Below, piece after piece: positions 1 to 12,360 of a stretch of 64,000 nt of DNA. Numbering within the stretch: the first letter of the stretch is position 1; every line of letters starts with the position of its first letter. The DNA is taken from contig NMRA01000712.1 in assembly GCA_002633005.1 (NCBI GenBank), positions 1 through 64,000 on the forward strand. Reading direction: 5' to 3'. The position numbers and the translations under genes were made by a program. This stretch comes from Phoronis australis (Eukaryota > Phoronida > Phoronidae). The notes under the pieces are model-generated. The model searched no databases, was not told the origin of the DNA, and saw nothing but the letters and a program-made list of their open reading frames with translations.

Positions 1-1310
1 TTCTGAATTTATGTCTGTTCGATCAAAAATGTGCGTTGTAATCTAGCTCAGAAGAGATGGAAAACATTCGACTACACTTTTGTTAGAAAAAATAAACGCA
101 ACTGTAAACATGGACAATTTTTCACCCTAGTTTTATTTTCTCAAATATTGTCCGAAACAGCAAAAGATATAAATATTAATTTAAAGCGAAGTTTAAAATT
201 CTGGCTCTGTTTACATTTTATCATGCCCTTCCTACGAAAATTCAGAATTTTGCGAAATAAACTACACAAAACAGAAAAGCTGACACATTACTTAAAGCCT
301 TCTACAGGCCGATTGCAACAGACACAGTGCTTTAATTTCACTGCTCATAATCAGCAAGCCTGGTTGAGGAATTTTGCAAGTGTTTCATAACTACAACAGT
401 TTTCACTGAAACTGCATTACTTCCAAAGCATTCTTTTCTGATGCTTTGGTAAGTGAAACACTGACCGACATGGTGTTCTGGTGTTTCGTCTTCCATCCAG
501 CACTTCGGACAGCCGGAATCTGTTGCTCAACCTGTTATTTTCTTATATTTCTGCTAGTTACAGTGACCTGTTATCACTTGCATTATCAACTGCAGTTGAG
601 ACCTGATCAGATTCAAAAGCTTGGTAGCGAACCTGGGGAGCTACCCAGCTCACCACCTTTTTTGTTCTTCTACAAACACTTCTGTGACTAACAGTTAAAA
701 AACTCATCTCCGCTTGCTCATTGTGCTTGAGAAGAACATTTTGTTATTGCTTGGGGACATAAAACAAATTCCTAGCTAAGGTCATTTTGAGCAATAACTC
801 GATGTCAAACAATTACCAACCGGAAGTTCTCCCGGAGGCCAGAAATCACGTCCAACCTAAGTAAGGAACAATTTGAGACCTTTTTTATAGTCTGGAAAAT
901 CACTGATGTAAATGCTAAAATTCCCTGTGAGTACTTTGGATAGCCTTGCACACTGCTGGTTGTGTTGTATTTGTGTTTAGCCTGAGTGTTGAATGAAGTT
1001 TCTACAGTTGAATACATTTTGTGATTTCATGACCTATTTGCATACGTACGTTTTGGGTATCTTAGCTTATTTACTGCACTTTTAGGCATTGGCAGTGTTA
1101 CTTTTGATTTGAACAAGGAAGGTTTACGATGTGTAAAGAGTGTCATTATTGAGAACTGAACGAACAAATGAACGAATGAACGAAGGCATCCATTTGTTCG
1201 GGTATTTCATTAAAAACTTTACTTGGGACTCCACTCTTCATTTAATACTCACACTAGTTTTGCAGGTTTAAGTAATCTGTGAAAATAGCGAAAAAAATGT
1301 GAGTGCTTAC
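1..1310. other. POLH downstream intron sequence, no exon recognised
   Basis: AT-rich sequence left of the last visible POLH exon. I searched the minus strand for the PAD, UBZ and PIP segments and found none convincing. Positions about 780-960 carry a diverged copy of a dispersed repeat also seen near 4893, 24953 and 54398. A short GAAC/GAAT-rich run sits near 1150-1190. Confidence 0.5.
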
Positions 1311-1434
1311 ATCTTGTTTAGTGACTAGAGTTTGTGGCCCCAGGAAGTTCTTGCCACATCCGATAGACTTCGGCAGCAGACGGTTATGAACCGGCTCACT
1401 GTCAAACCCTAAACACACTTGATGAAGCCAGGAA
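1311..1434 (-). CDS. POLH: POLH coding exon 7 (last one visible)
   Basis: Acceptor CCTTCAG, donor GTAAGC. Encodes SWLHQVCLGFDSEPVHNRLL then PKSIGCGKNFLGPQTLVTK, the end of the thumb before the little-finger domain. Ends in phase 0, so the open gene continues to the left of the window or into an exon I cannot see. Confidence 0.94.
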
Positions 1435-4400
1435 CTGAAGGAAAAACAATAAGAAAAGTAAGAGAAGTCAAACAAAGTCTTGTCTTTTAAAGCTAACACA
1501 AACACAAAGAATGGAGAGATAACCCAACAAAAGCAGATGAGACAGTTTCCTTGTGGGAAGAAGAGATACATACTCAGTGAGTAAAATTGTGGTCTGATCT
1601 AGCCACCTGGACATGAGATCAAAAAAATGATCAAAATCAAAAAATTAAACTTGAATTTCGACCAATAGCGCGACACACTTAGATTTAAGTTTCAAATTTC
1701 ATGCAATGTGACCCGTCAATGAGCCTCGGTGGTACACAAAGATAATTTCACGAGTGGCAGGTTCGACAAGAAAAGCATTATTGTGGTGACTAACTACACA
1801 CTTTGGCAAAGTTTCACCTTTAAGCACATCCCAGATTACCACACCCCCACAACAATTTTTACCCAAAATGCCACACATCTGGCAGCCTGCAACTTCATCA
1901 TGGCTGCCATAGTGGTTATCATGTCATGTTGAAATAGCTGTCTCATCCCCAATCTTTCCCCAGCAAAGGTTTCCTTTTGCAGTGCAGACATTACTCAGCA
2001 AATCAAAGTGGTTCCAGGCATTGTGTTAGGGAGGTCACCGATGCAGTTCACTACCAGTGCACCATGCTGTTTTGCCACAAAGTGTATGACAGATGTGAAA
2101 TAAGCTGTTTTTACTGCAGCCTTGAAGTGGACTTACCCGGTCTTGCTCCCAAAATAATTGTGCAGTTCTTTTTCAGATAGCTTGCACAAATCAGCCATTG
2201 TTTCACAGGCCAGAACTTCCTTTATCTCACGACCTAGCTTGCCTCCAAAGTTTCTCCTGAAAGACAAGACAGAAGTTAATGGGAGTTTTACGTTTCACAT
2301 TTGCCAATGCACTAACCTCTACATTCAGACAAGATGAAAGTTTTAAAACAAACGAACATGTTTTCAGGGAGATCAGGGCCTAGGTTCAATTTTTTACACT
2401 CAAAATCAAACTAGAATTATTTTTGGCATTACTTTTTCATGAGTACATTATAGTTTATGCTTAGGAGTTTCTAAGTTTTCAGTCCAAGTTCATACTCAAT
2501 GGTCTCTATGTTCGAGCTCCAAGCTCAAGTAAAAATTCAAAATTTCGAGTTAAGGCTTGAACTTTTAGATTTAACACTGGGCTCATTACGTGCAAACTAC
2601 AATTTGAGATTTATCCACGTAAGACATTACGTATTCGAGAATAGAGTTATTGACACATATCTTCAGTTTGCACAAAAGTTGAATAGAAAATCCCCAAAAT
2701 AAGCGATTCTAACAGTCATGGGGATTTCTCAATCATTGGAGGGGAATTTCGCGTGATGTTTAAGTATTTGTCAGAGGGGAATGAGGCCAACAGTCATCCC
2801 CAAACTGAGGCATCGTGGGTCATGTGACCTCAAGCAATAACAAACTGAGGCATCGTGGGTCATGTGACCTCAAGCAATAGCAAACTGAGGCATCGTGGGT
2901 CATGTGACCTGTGACCTCAAGCAATAACAAACTTCAGTTCTTTCCAAGCTCAGAAATCAAACATGCGCCTACCCAGGGGGGGTTCAAACGAGCCTCCTAT
3001 TTTTAGCGAAGTGGGCAAAAAGGTCCGGCTCAGAGAAACAAAAGATACGAAAAAATTAAAAAACGAGATAAAATTCCACTAAATAGGCAGGAACTACCAA
3101 AAATCAGGGAATGCACAATTCATAGCTCTGAACGTACCCCATGAACCTTAGTAAAATGTCCACATTCTCAAATATTCAAGCCCCCCTCCCTGTTTTTAGG
3201 CTGGGTGCGTGCATGTTAAAAGACCGAGTTGGCTTCAGTTTTATAAAGGAACACAGTTTGAATGAAAGGATTGGCCTTTTTGGCATGTTTGGCTTCACAG
3301 CAGCTTCAAAATATATATGTCAAGCAAACAACTGATTGGACCCTGAACTTCCCACAACAATCTGATTCAGGAACTTGTATGAAGAGAACAATGTCTTACA
3401 ACTTATCAACTGGCAACGTCTGATAGAGAATGGGTACGGAGCCATGTGGAAGGATGGTCTGTTTGTTTGGCTTGTTGATTCCACAAGCAATCTTAGCCAG
3501 CATCTGAAGAGTAATAAAACAATCGACTTTTATTACATAAAATTTGAACAAAATCTCATGAGCGGATATGGCCTGTACATTGCCCTTTCTGGTCAAATTT
3601 CTTTAGATCGCGTACGTTAAACAATTCTAATTTTAGGCTAGTTACAACTGTAGATTGTGTATATTTCAAGAATTAGACTCGAATGTGCAGGCGAAAAAAG
3701 CACCAGTTAGTTACATCAAAGCATTACATTAAGGAAATGTGAGATTGATCAAACTGCATTTAGTCTAAAATCTCTTCCAGAAACAAATCTTCAGTGTAAC
3801 CGCATATCTTGGCAGAAGTGTGTGCTTCCAGCAATTGTGTGGAGTGAGTGGTGCCTGACACAGATAAGTGTGCTTTAGTTCCACACACACACAGTGTAAC
3901 CAACAAGTAGAATTATATTTTTGAAATTTGTACCTCAGCTCAGTGCAGTTTGTGTTGTGCAGGTACCACAAAACAAATCTCATAGACAGGTAAATTTTCA
4001 AAAATTAATGACAAAATGAATCTGAAATATGGAAAAGTGCAGTTTTAGAAAAACATTTTTATTGAATTTAAAACAGATTTACCAAATTACCAATTATCTA
4101 CTAAAAATTCACTAGTCTAATAAATATTAAAGAAAAATTTTCTATTCAGAAAGAGAACAAAGGTGGAATACCTTGTTATGGCCTATGCCTGCTGAACAAC
4201 GAAAGCCTGTCTCCTTGAAGACAGCGGCTCTCATCTCCTCAGCAATCACGGCACCCATGGCTAGCTGTTGGTTGTAAACATTCGCACTGTCGTCACCCTG
4301 GATGTGTGTCAACCACTCTGAAGTGCCACGGCTAACTGAAAGATGAGCAGAAAATTCAACAGTTTAATACAGTATGCATCTATTTCATTACAGAATTCTA

Positions 4401-7400
4401 AGATTATCACGAAATCTAAGCATTTTACTACAAACACTTTATTACTAGTTGTAAGAATTTAAATATCAATTGAAGTTACTTTGTCCCGCTACACAACTTG
4501 TCACTTACATACCACTGGGGTCTAACCCACAAATGCATAGTAATTGTAACTAAACACAATACATCTACTATGCCCTCTTGGTCATTCAACATCACATTTG
4601 GTCTGCTCAGCCCAGTTCCCACTAATAGCAACAGAGGTCAGTGTAGTAAACTGACTGAGACAGATCATTAAGTTTCAAACTAAAGTTGTAGATGTACTAT
4701 TATTTCTGCCACATCCAGGTTATACTAAAAGCATTTGAAAATGATCAACTCAAAGAGGACATGAACCCGTGTTCAATCAAAGAAGTTGCCATTTACCACC
4801 GTGACTATAAAACTGATCTCAACTTGTTCCGAACTCAGATGAAAAGTGGTTTCAGGGCTTGGAAAAGCTGAGGGTTCATTACTGCTTGAGAAGAGCTGGT
4901 CACAAGCAATAACTAACTGACAGTTCATTCCAATCCCTGGAATCGCTTCTAATTTGACTAAGATACAATTTGAGACTAGTAACATAATGTGAAGGTTATC
5001 CAGGATCTTAATAAACAACCTCAACTTTAAGTGAAATATCGAAAAAAATGATTTGTCAACCATTAGAAGTATATAATTTCTGACAGGAGAAAGATCAAGG
5101 ATACTAAAAATATGCTTCTTACAACTGTGTCTTAATTACTGTCCAGCGACAAAGTTTTTTAAGTCAAACTTAAACGTGCAATATAAGTTCATTCAGCTGA
5201 TTTTACTAAAATTTTTTTAAGGTTATGTCTCAAAAACGCCGTTGGGAAATTAGCCTTAAAATGCCTAGTTTTCCGTACCAAGAGATATACCAATGAGACT
5301 GTTTTTTTACAAAAATGCCTTGTTTTTTTGAAATTAATTTGGCATAAAACCTGAACTAAGTAAATAACCAAAAATTCCTAAAAGTGTTTTTGAGACAAAA
5401 CATAAAGTTTTCATTTAAAAAAATTTCAGCGAAATCGGCTGGGGGAATATTTTGCTATGTCAATGTACCTTTCCTGCGCATGAAAATTTAACTTTAAAAA
5501 ATGTGGTCATGTGACACTAATTGAGACAAAGTAATAAGAAACCTAATATTTTTACAATCCTCCATCTTTCTCCTTTCAGAAAATTTATACTTTTATTGAT
5601 TGACAAAGAATGTTTTTTCGATATTTGACTTAGAGTTGAGGTCGTTTACTAAGGTTCTAGATAACTTTAAGTGGATTAAATCAAATTTTATTTTCGTAAC
5701 ATGTGGGTTTAGTGGACACTTAACATATTGTTCACTTGTTAAATCTTCCAACATCACCAATTTAGAACTCAAGACTCACAAGTTCTCTGAATTCACTTAC
5801 TGATATTTGACTTCATCTCCCCGTTTTCACTGCCTCCCCCAAAACTGTCGGAATCTTGTTTCTGGTCATCCCACCCAACCACAAATGTGTTCGGCAAGAT
5901 ATCCGGAGTTATCTCCCCTGAGTGGTGAGCTAGCCTCTCTTTAACCTCATTGGTCACATCCAGGTAAGCCTCGTCGACTGAAGCCCGCTCTACACAAGCG
6001 CAAAATTTGCACAAAGTGGTGATAACCTCAACACATGCTTCTCGATATCTGTAAAAAATACTGATGCCTTAACCACATCTAACGTGCAAAAAATATTCCT
6101 TTCTTGATCCTATCTTGCAATTGCCTGCTTGATCCCATCAAATAATTGTCTGGAAAAGCACAGTTTTTTCTTTCAGGGGTCTCACTTACCGAAAGTGCAT
6201 TGTAATTATTTGGTTGAGGGAAACCCCCCCCCCCTCCCCTCAGTCAACACCAACACCCACGATAGCCACCCTCATCACCAATATCTCAAAGTAGAAGTGA
6301 TATCAGTGCCAAACTAAAATCACCAGACTGGTTCAATTTCGTCCTATACGATTAAAGTTCATTCAAAACTCAACCAACCCTTAAGTGAAACAAAATACCC
6401 TTGTAATTGCCAAAATTAAAACTTTTCCACTTTCACAAAAGTTGATTGCAATGTCAAAATATTCCAAATTCCACCTATTTCTATGTTTTGCCTTACAGTT
6501 GTTCAAATCATTCTAATCATGAAGTTGACTTTTTCTTGAGGTTTATTTTCGCTAAAAAATTTACAAAACAATTATTCTCCATGTTTAGTACAAAAGTATT
6601 CAGAACAAAATCAACGAAGCCAATACCTGGTCAAGTCTGCCTTTCCACGCACTTCAGGAACTCTTGCAAATTTTAGCTCAGGACAAATCTTCAGTGCTTC
6701 GTCTCCGCGGATATTACGCTTAACACCTCGAGCTCTGGCTTCATAACTCACGGCGATTATGCTGAAAATGTAAATCAAACAGTCACTAAGATAAAGTGCC
6801 CATAACATTTCTTCATAAAAAACAATGATGACAAGTGAGTAGGTGATCAACTAAGATGTGATTTTCCCGTCGTGAACGTTCAGTACCTCTTGGTGACACT
6901 ATTTATGACAAAGTAAAACAAGTCAGTTTGACTTCATATGGACTAAGACAGGTGGGCTTATACCAGAGCAGGTTGACATAAAGTTTCCATAAATTCTAAA
7001 AGAAATATTCGAAGAAAAATGCCATTCATTGATTTTTCAGCTACTCACTGAATTGTCAAAAATGTTCAAAATTCCATCTTGCGTTTATTGATGACAACCA
7101 TACAATATGAAGTTTTCGAATAATCAAGCAAAAATTTGTCTTCTTGTTTACTCTTTAATATTGAAAATTTTGTTGAATAAAACTTAACTGTTCATCCATA
7201 TTGTGTTCTAATATAAAGAAACTTTACCCATACGTACAAAAGAAAAGAAAAATTGGAGGATGGCTCATACGCAGGTGAATACCAAAATTATTTTGTCATT
7301 ATGTGCTTTAATGCTTATAGACACTACAAAATTGACATGGCTAATCTAGAGCAGCGCCTCAAATTGTGTTTTACGATCAGGGGAAAAATTCCAAGCCGCC

Positions 7401-8177
7401 ACAAAGTCGCCACTGTGAGTATTAAAGTCAGAGAATAATTACCACTAAGTTCATTTCAAAGTTAGTGTTGACTTCCAAATGTTAAATTACTAAGTTCCTG
7501 GATTTATTACCTATGGTTCTCAGTTGCTCCGTTTATTTCGTAAAGTCAGCAAATTTGCCACCACGTTTAAATTACAACAGGAGTAAACCGACACATGTTG
7601 GAATTGCTTGGCAAAAATTGGGCAAGATCAGCGAAATTCACGCCATCAGCCCATGCGGTCGTATGCATTCTATGTTTGCTCCTCGTCGGCAGAAAGAATT
7701 GAGTTGAAGAATGAAAGTGATTTAGGCATTTACAAGGAATAAGAAATTGGAGAAGCGCAATAGAATGCGTGGTCTACGAACCAATTGTTACGCATAGAAA
7801 TTAATGCTTGGACTTGATTTAGGCGACCTCAGATTTCGTTTGGCGACCTGGGATTTTTTCCAGGTCACCAATTGCGACTTGGCATTTAGCTAAGTGTTGA
7901 AGGCTGTAAAGGTTTATCTTATTAGACATAACTGCCAAAACGAGAGTTCTCTAAACTAGAAATATGAAGTTAGTATCTACACACGATTTGCTGTTATTAA
8001 TTTAAGCAAATTTCAACTGAATTTCAGTTTGTTGATCTGTGCATACCCGCCCCCTCTGTAGGCGTTGTACTGTAATACGGCACAGGGCGTCCCCTTCAGG
8101 CTCTCATCAAGTCTCTGCTCTACTTGAACATAGAAACAGTCCATATCCACTAATAGGATGACTCGGTCCACCATCAT
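1311..8177 (-). CDS. POLH: DNA polymerase eta, 5' seven coding exons (3' end outside window)
   Basis: Y-family translesion DNA polymerase, which in the nucleus copies past UV photoproducts such as cyclobutane dimers. Coding exons read on the minus strand: 8177-8047, 6761-6627, 6048-5801, 4335-4172, 3503-3400, 2256-2137, 1434-1311. All junctions are GT-AG and phases agree throughout, giving 342 codons. Diagnostic motifs: LVDMDCFYVQVEQR near residues 9-22 (metal-binding Asp11), GGGIIAVSYEARARGV (fingers), VERASVDEAYLD with catalytic Asp114-Glu115, and then ETGFRCSAGIGHNK, LAKIACGINKPNKQT and LLPKSIGCGKNF. All are typical of Pol eta rather than Pol iota or kappa. The little-finger (PAD) domain, UBZ zinc finger and PIP box are not found before position 1311, so they presumably lie beyond the left edge. 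The gene is divergent from the plus-strand kinectin-like gene. An in-frame double ATG (8177-8175, 8174-8172) leaves the start ambiguous by one codon. Confidence 0.95.
2137..2256 (-). CDS. POLH: POLH coding exon 6 (thumb)
   Basis: Acceptor GTCTTTCAG, donor GTAAGT. Encodes RNFGGKLGREIKEVLACETM and then LSEKELHNYFGSKTG, the helix-hairpin-helix-like thumb region (GGKLG motif). Confidence 0.94.
2700..2800. repeat. Dispersed repeat copy (pair with 34377-34490)
   Basis: Shares the order of blocks GATTTCGC[A/G]TGAT, TTTAA[A/G]TATTT and GGCCAA..TTCAGCCC-like sequence with 34377-34490, in the same orientation. The tandem array starts directly after it. Diverged, so class unknown. Confidence 0.5.
2801..2928. 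repeat. Tandem repeat, three copies of a 40-bp unit
   Basis: Three near-identical copies begin at 2801, 2841 and 2881. Each contains CATCGTGGGTCATGTGACCT followed by CAAGCAATA. The third copy has an extra 7-bp GTGACCT duplication. It lies in a POLH intron. Confidence 0.93.
3400..3503 (-). CDS. POLH: POLH coding exon 5
   Basis: Acceptor TTACTCTTCAG, donor GTAAGA. Encodes MLAKIACGINKPNKQTILPH then GSVPILYQTLPVDKL, the palm-to-thumb transition typical of Pol eta. Confidence 0.95.
4172..4335 (-). CDS. POLH: POLH coding exon 4
   Basis: Acceptor CATCTTTCAG, donor GTATTC. Encodes a segment ending in AVIAEEMRAAVFKETGF then RCSAGIGHNK, the conserved palm strand/helix of Pol eta. Enters in phase 1 and leaves in phase 0. 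Confidence 0.95.
4893..5063. repeat. Diverged dispersed repeat, inverted relative to 5600-5690
   Basis: The right part (about 4985-5063), read on the minus strand, matches 5597-5680 on the plus strand: TTTTTTCGATATTT, then GTTGAGGT and GATAAC blocks in the same order. The left part matches the family seen at 780-960, 24953-25070 and 54398-54530. Non-coding, in a POLH intron. Confidence 0.55.
5801..6048 (-). CDS. POLH: POLH coding exon 3 (catalytic DE)
   Basis: Acceptor TTTTTTACAG, donor GTAAGT. Encodes YREACVEVITTLCKFCACVE, then RASVDEAYLDVTNEVKERL, including the catalytic Asp-Glu pair of the palm. The tail (roughly DDQKQDSDSFGGGSENGEMK) is a polar linker; the same position is also variable in other Pol eta proteins. 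Confidence 0.95.
6627..6761 (-). CDS. POLH: POLH coding exon 2
   Basis: Preceded by TTTTCAG and followed by GTATTG. Encodes IIAVSYEARARGVKRNIRGD and ends at GKADLTR. This is the fingers segment with the conserved YEARA arginine that contacts the incoming nucleotide. Phase 2 at both ends. Confidence 0.95.
8047..8177 (-). CDS. POLH: POLH first coding exon
   Basis: Encodes MMVDRVILLVDMDCFYVQVE and on to the Gly-rich YRGGG of the fingers, including Gln36, which matches the conserved fingers glutamine. Donor GTATGC follows the exon; it ends in phase 2. A splice acceptor (TTTTCTTGTCAG) lies about 16 nt upstream of the ATG, so at least one non-coding 5' exon is expected further right. Confidence 0.93.
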
Positions 8178-11100
8178 GTAACATTATCGTCACCTGACAA
8201 GAAAATAGAAAATACGAATGTAGACAAGAACTCTCAGGTATTTCACTCAGCGTTTATTCAGAGATCAATGATTACAATCTGTAATACAATACTTTCAATG
8301 AAGGAACCAGGGCATCTCATGTGGCCAACCAGACGAACCCAAATGGTGACTTTTGAAAGCTGGTTTGCAAACTAGAGTGCTGTGTTAGAAAATCCAATGC
8401 AACTTGGATTTGTGGTCCGTGGTTATTGTGACTACATTGTTCTCAAAGCCAGTGTGTTTTATTTCATGCTTTTCTCAAATTTCTTAAATGCGTTAGAAGA
8501 AGTAGCAACCAAGATCACTACAACCCCTAAGATTTGGTAAGTATTAATCACGTAAAGTTAAAAATTTATTGAATGTCATTTGATTGAACTGGGAGAGCTC
8601 TTCGTCTCATTTCACGACGAGCAACCTCATAGAGTGTCTACACATGTTCCAGTAGCAGACAGTGACATGCACCCTGACCTTTGGCTTTGGATTTGACAAT
8701 TACATCACCTACCTCGTAGAAAACTACTCATTCAAAATACAGCGAATAACAAATGAAACATATGCATTTATACACTGAATTATAATTAACACATACCATG
8801 ACTCTGGAAACAATTTAGTCAAAATAATTTGAACATATCCTTGATAATCTACCGCAATTCACTCGAGCTTCCCTCACCGGGTGTCTTTTTGCTGAAGTTA
8901 CGCAAGGGCCTGTTTAAGAACAAAAAACAAATGGAACACAAGTCTTGCAAATTCCACTGGAGATCTAGCCATACCACATTTTGCAAGTGTCACCTGCTTC
9001 ACTCAGTCTCTTGTTGCCTATCTAAACTCACGACACGTGATGTCCATTCGAATTTTTTGTATATTATAGTTAATTTATCAGCACAAAAAAAGTTAATGGT
9101 GACTAGAAAAGTTGAGTTGGAATTCTTTGCCAAAGTAATCTTACTTCATGTAGACATGCTTATCAAGGATATGAATAAAACTAGAAATGGTCGATGAAGA
9201 AAGTAAGTGTTTTTTAAGAGACCATTTCGAGAGTAAAATGCATTTTTGACGAGGATTTCAGCTTCCGCCTGTATAAAATAAGTGATGAGATTAGAACAGG
9301 AATTGATGGGGAGGACTGTATAGCTCGTGGGACTCAATCAAGCCAATACTCTAGCAATAAGGTTGACGCAGGGCTAGAATTATGGGCCCTCTTTCATTGT
9401 AAATCCACCAGACATCCTAACAAAAGCTTACATGCAAACACGACCACAGAAACCAACACAAGCAAGATCCTAAATTTTGCGCCGAAGGATTGCAGCGCCC
9501 TCTGTAATAAACGGAAGTGGCTTGGGCTGTTCTCTTCACAAAGTTCACAACTGCAAAAGGAAAACCGGTTTTGCGTCCAGTAACAAACAAAAAAGGTGTT
9601 TCAATTGCTAAAAAACCACATAAACTGGCCGTAGTGACCATTCAATAGTTTTTTGACTAGCTTTGATACTCAGGGTGGAAAATATAAGTAATTCAATGCG
9701 GGAGTAGCCTTGCTTGATGAAACAGCACAAGATCATAAACCAATGAAATGTTCTTTTACAAACTCTGTAGGTGTGTACCGGTCCTGTCGTCGTAGCAGAA
9801 GTGGGAGAAACCAACGAATTTTTGAGAAAAGACAGGGTTGAAACTCATTGTTACGCAAGGTTTGCATGATTTGAGCGCGTTTGCCTACCGTAAGTTGATT
9901 GTCAGTTTAAAGCAGTGTTTTGATGCAGTCTATGATTTAAATATTTCTTTGTTTTTACTCGAAATCGGAGATCCGTGCTGGAGTCAGAATTTCACATGTG
10001 AGAATCAAGACACTTGCAACGTAAGCAGCAGCTCATTATAGGCCGTTCATTTCGGGGGATCAGTTGCGGCTCAATTTACTTTAAATTAATCGCTACTTCG
10101 GCAGTTTTTTTTTCAACATGCCTTCTGATCAAAGTAAATGGGTGTAGCAGGTATTTTGTATTATGGTTATCTGCTAAGCTTTCACCATGTGAAGTTTGAT
10201 AAAATCCGTCCAACTCCCAATTTCCCTAAAAAGCACAATTGTCTGTAATGCGCACAATGCTGTCTAGTGTGGATGGTGAAAGTCCAATGTAATTTACCTG
10301 TGATTCTGCCTGGGTAGTGAGAGAGAATTACTTCCTCTAAAACCCATTATTTAATGCACTTGACTGGTTCTCAAATCAGGAACCGTCATGGGGAAATATT
10401 ACCCAGTGGTACAACAGTAAGAATTAGATGTTTGAAAAGTATTTCCAAGAAAATTATGGCTTTGTTTTGGTTATTGACTTGAATTCGGCTGCACTGCCGA
10501 AAGAGTCATAGACAAGGAAACAAAATGGAAAACTGCAATAATGTCGAAACTGCATTTCACCTTGTTGAGCTGGCTAAGAAGCTAAAATCAAATTAGGCTT
10601 TTTTCGCTCATAAAATGGATGTCGTGGTATTCCTTATGATTGGATTCTATTTCTGTTATGCACGACAACATTGAAGAATTAATGGCTCAAGAAAATTCTT
10701 CTGAGATTGGGGTTGGCCTACCCTAAAGTTACGAATTTGAAAATGGCACGCATTGCCTGTGACTTGAGTTACTGTTTCATTCAGCATCAACTCAAGATTG
10801 GATCAGTGTGTTTGTAGTTTTAAACCTCCAAACACTTCATTCAAGAATTCATTTAACATTAACAGCTAAATAGTGGCGAAATGTGGCTTTAAAACGGAAT
10901 AAATGGTACAAATGTGAATTGTACATATATGTAAACCTAGAAGCAGGTTTAAGCAGCACCTTCTGCCTAAATGGAAAAGTGGCCCTGTGGGTCGATGATG
11001 AACGAAACACAGAAATCTGTGTGTGGGCATCTGTATGCATGCCTTAGTTTGGATGTTTGTCAAATACATATGGTACGTGAATAAACCAGAAAAGGTCATT

Positions 11101-12155
11101 GAATCGTGTACTTGTTTTGTTTGACACCTTGTAATTTTGTGTATATCAAGAAGTACGAATTTGTGTGAAATGTGGGTGCAGCAACCCCCAAGCCAGCATT
11201 TGTCAATAGATGGAGCAGTGTACTGCTGCATTTCTGAACATCAGCCAAACGGAATGTTTGAATATTATTTTCCAACCAATTGGAATGTCCATGATATGAA
11301 TGTTAATTCCAATGAGACATCATGCTACTTGGTCAATTTCTATTCATGTAGTAATTGAGGATTGTGAAATATTGATATTCAAACCACTGTTATCCTAAGC
11401 TGTCTCTGAATGTTGGTAGTAGTTCCTTATGTAATAGCAATATTTTCCAGTGGTACATAATGTGCTCAATATAGTCCCACAGGTCCTACTGGTCCCAAAG
11501 GATGTTGGTGTGACATCACACTAATTAAAATAAGTGTGATGTTAAGTGGCATAAATAGCAACAATTGGTTACTGGTGAATTTACGCACATGTAAACATCT
11601 GTGGTATCCAATTGTCTTTGGGATGACCAACTGTTATTAGTGGAAGTCTGGTCGTGTAGATTATTTGATTCTGATGTTTTATTTGGTTGATTTGGGAATT
11701 TAGTACCAGATATGTTGGATTCTTATAGAGCCATGCAGTTACTGAAACAATCCCTTGTTTCATAACAATGAGCAAACTTCTCCTTCGATGTTTAGTATAT
11801 TGGTAAGGTCAACTGAAGTTCACTGCCTGGTTTTGTCCCCTCTGAGACCCACAAGAACATCGCTGTAATACCCATTGATCAATATTAAAACTGCCATGTG
11901 CCTCATGACAATTTCATATCTAGTGAAGTTATCTCCAGTTTCCCAATCCTATGCTTATTGTGCGTATTGTTAATTTCCTAATTATTTGATCATATCGGTT
12001 TTCTACATTTAATTTTCTTACCTTCATACAATAACAAATGTTGAATGTACCCTTGGCTATCATGTTTATTATAGACAAGAACTAAAATTTCCCCTTGGGT
12101 AAAAGGTCCGCAGATGTAATGATTGTGACACGCTTACCTTTCACAGCTGCTGACC
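8178..12155. other. Head-to-head intergenic/5' UTR region between POLH and the kinectin-like gene
   Basis: No coding exon recognised. Splice acceptors just upstream of both start codons (minus strand near 8193; plus strand ending at 12146) imply non-coding first exons here. Candidate parts are a minus-strand donor GTAAGC at 9431-9426, an ETS-type CGGAAGTG at 9512-9519, and plus-strand donors GTAAGT at 9890 and GTAAGC at 10021. These are inferred from sequence only; transcripts would be needed to place the start sites. Confidence 0.45.
9512..9519 (+). promoter_or_regulatory. Candidate ETS-family site in possible bidirectional promoter
   Basis: CGGAAGTG matches the ETS/GABP core commonly found in housekeeping bidirectional promoters. 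It sits between a minus-strand donor consensus (9431-9426) and plus-strand donor consensuses (9890, 10021), where paired first exons would be expected. An 8-mer alone is weak evidence. Confidence 0.3.
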
Positions 12156-12360
12156 ATGGAGATTCAAGGCGTAGTGATTGGCGTGGTTATCGTCGTGAGT
12201 TCCGCCATTATTCTCTACTTGATCTCCCTCTGGGGGTTCAGAGAGAAAACTTACGACGAGGTGATCGCCGAACAACGCCAACAGAATGAAGCGGCCCTAG
12301 CTAAGAGCCGAGTGGACAAGGATAAAAGCAAGAAAAAGTTCAAGCATAAGAAAGGAAAAG
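12156..12360 (+). CDS. RRBP1: RRBP1/KTN1-like coding exon 1 (membrane anchor)
   Basis: Acceptor TTTCACAG ends at 12146, nine nt before ATG. Encodes MEIQGVVIGVVIVVSSAIIL then YLISLWGFREKTYDEVIAEQ and a Lys-rich tail. One membrane segment followed by positive charge fits a signal-anchor. Donor GTAGTT is weak; leaves in phase 1. Confidence 0.93.

Noticed and set aside
345-530. Minus-strand reading frame containing CPKCWMEDETPEHHVGQC, reminiscent of the POLH UBZ zinc finger (C..C...PEH)
   Set aside because: Spacing is about three residues short, the acceptor regions upstream are purine-rich, and no PAD-encoding exons lie between it and the last clear POLH exon at 1311. Chance resemblance is more likely, though a cDNA would settle it.
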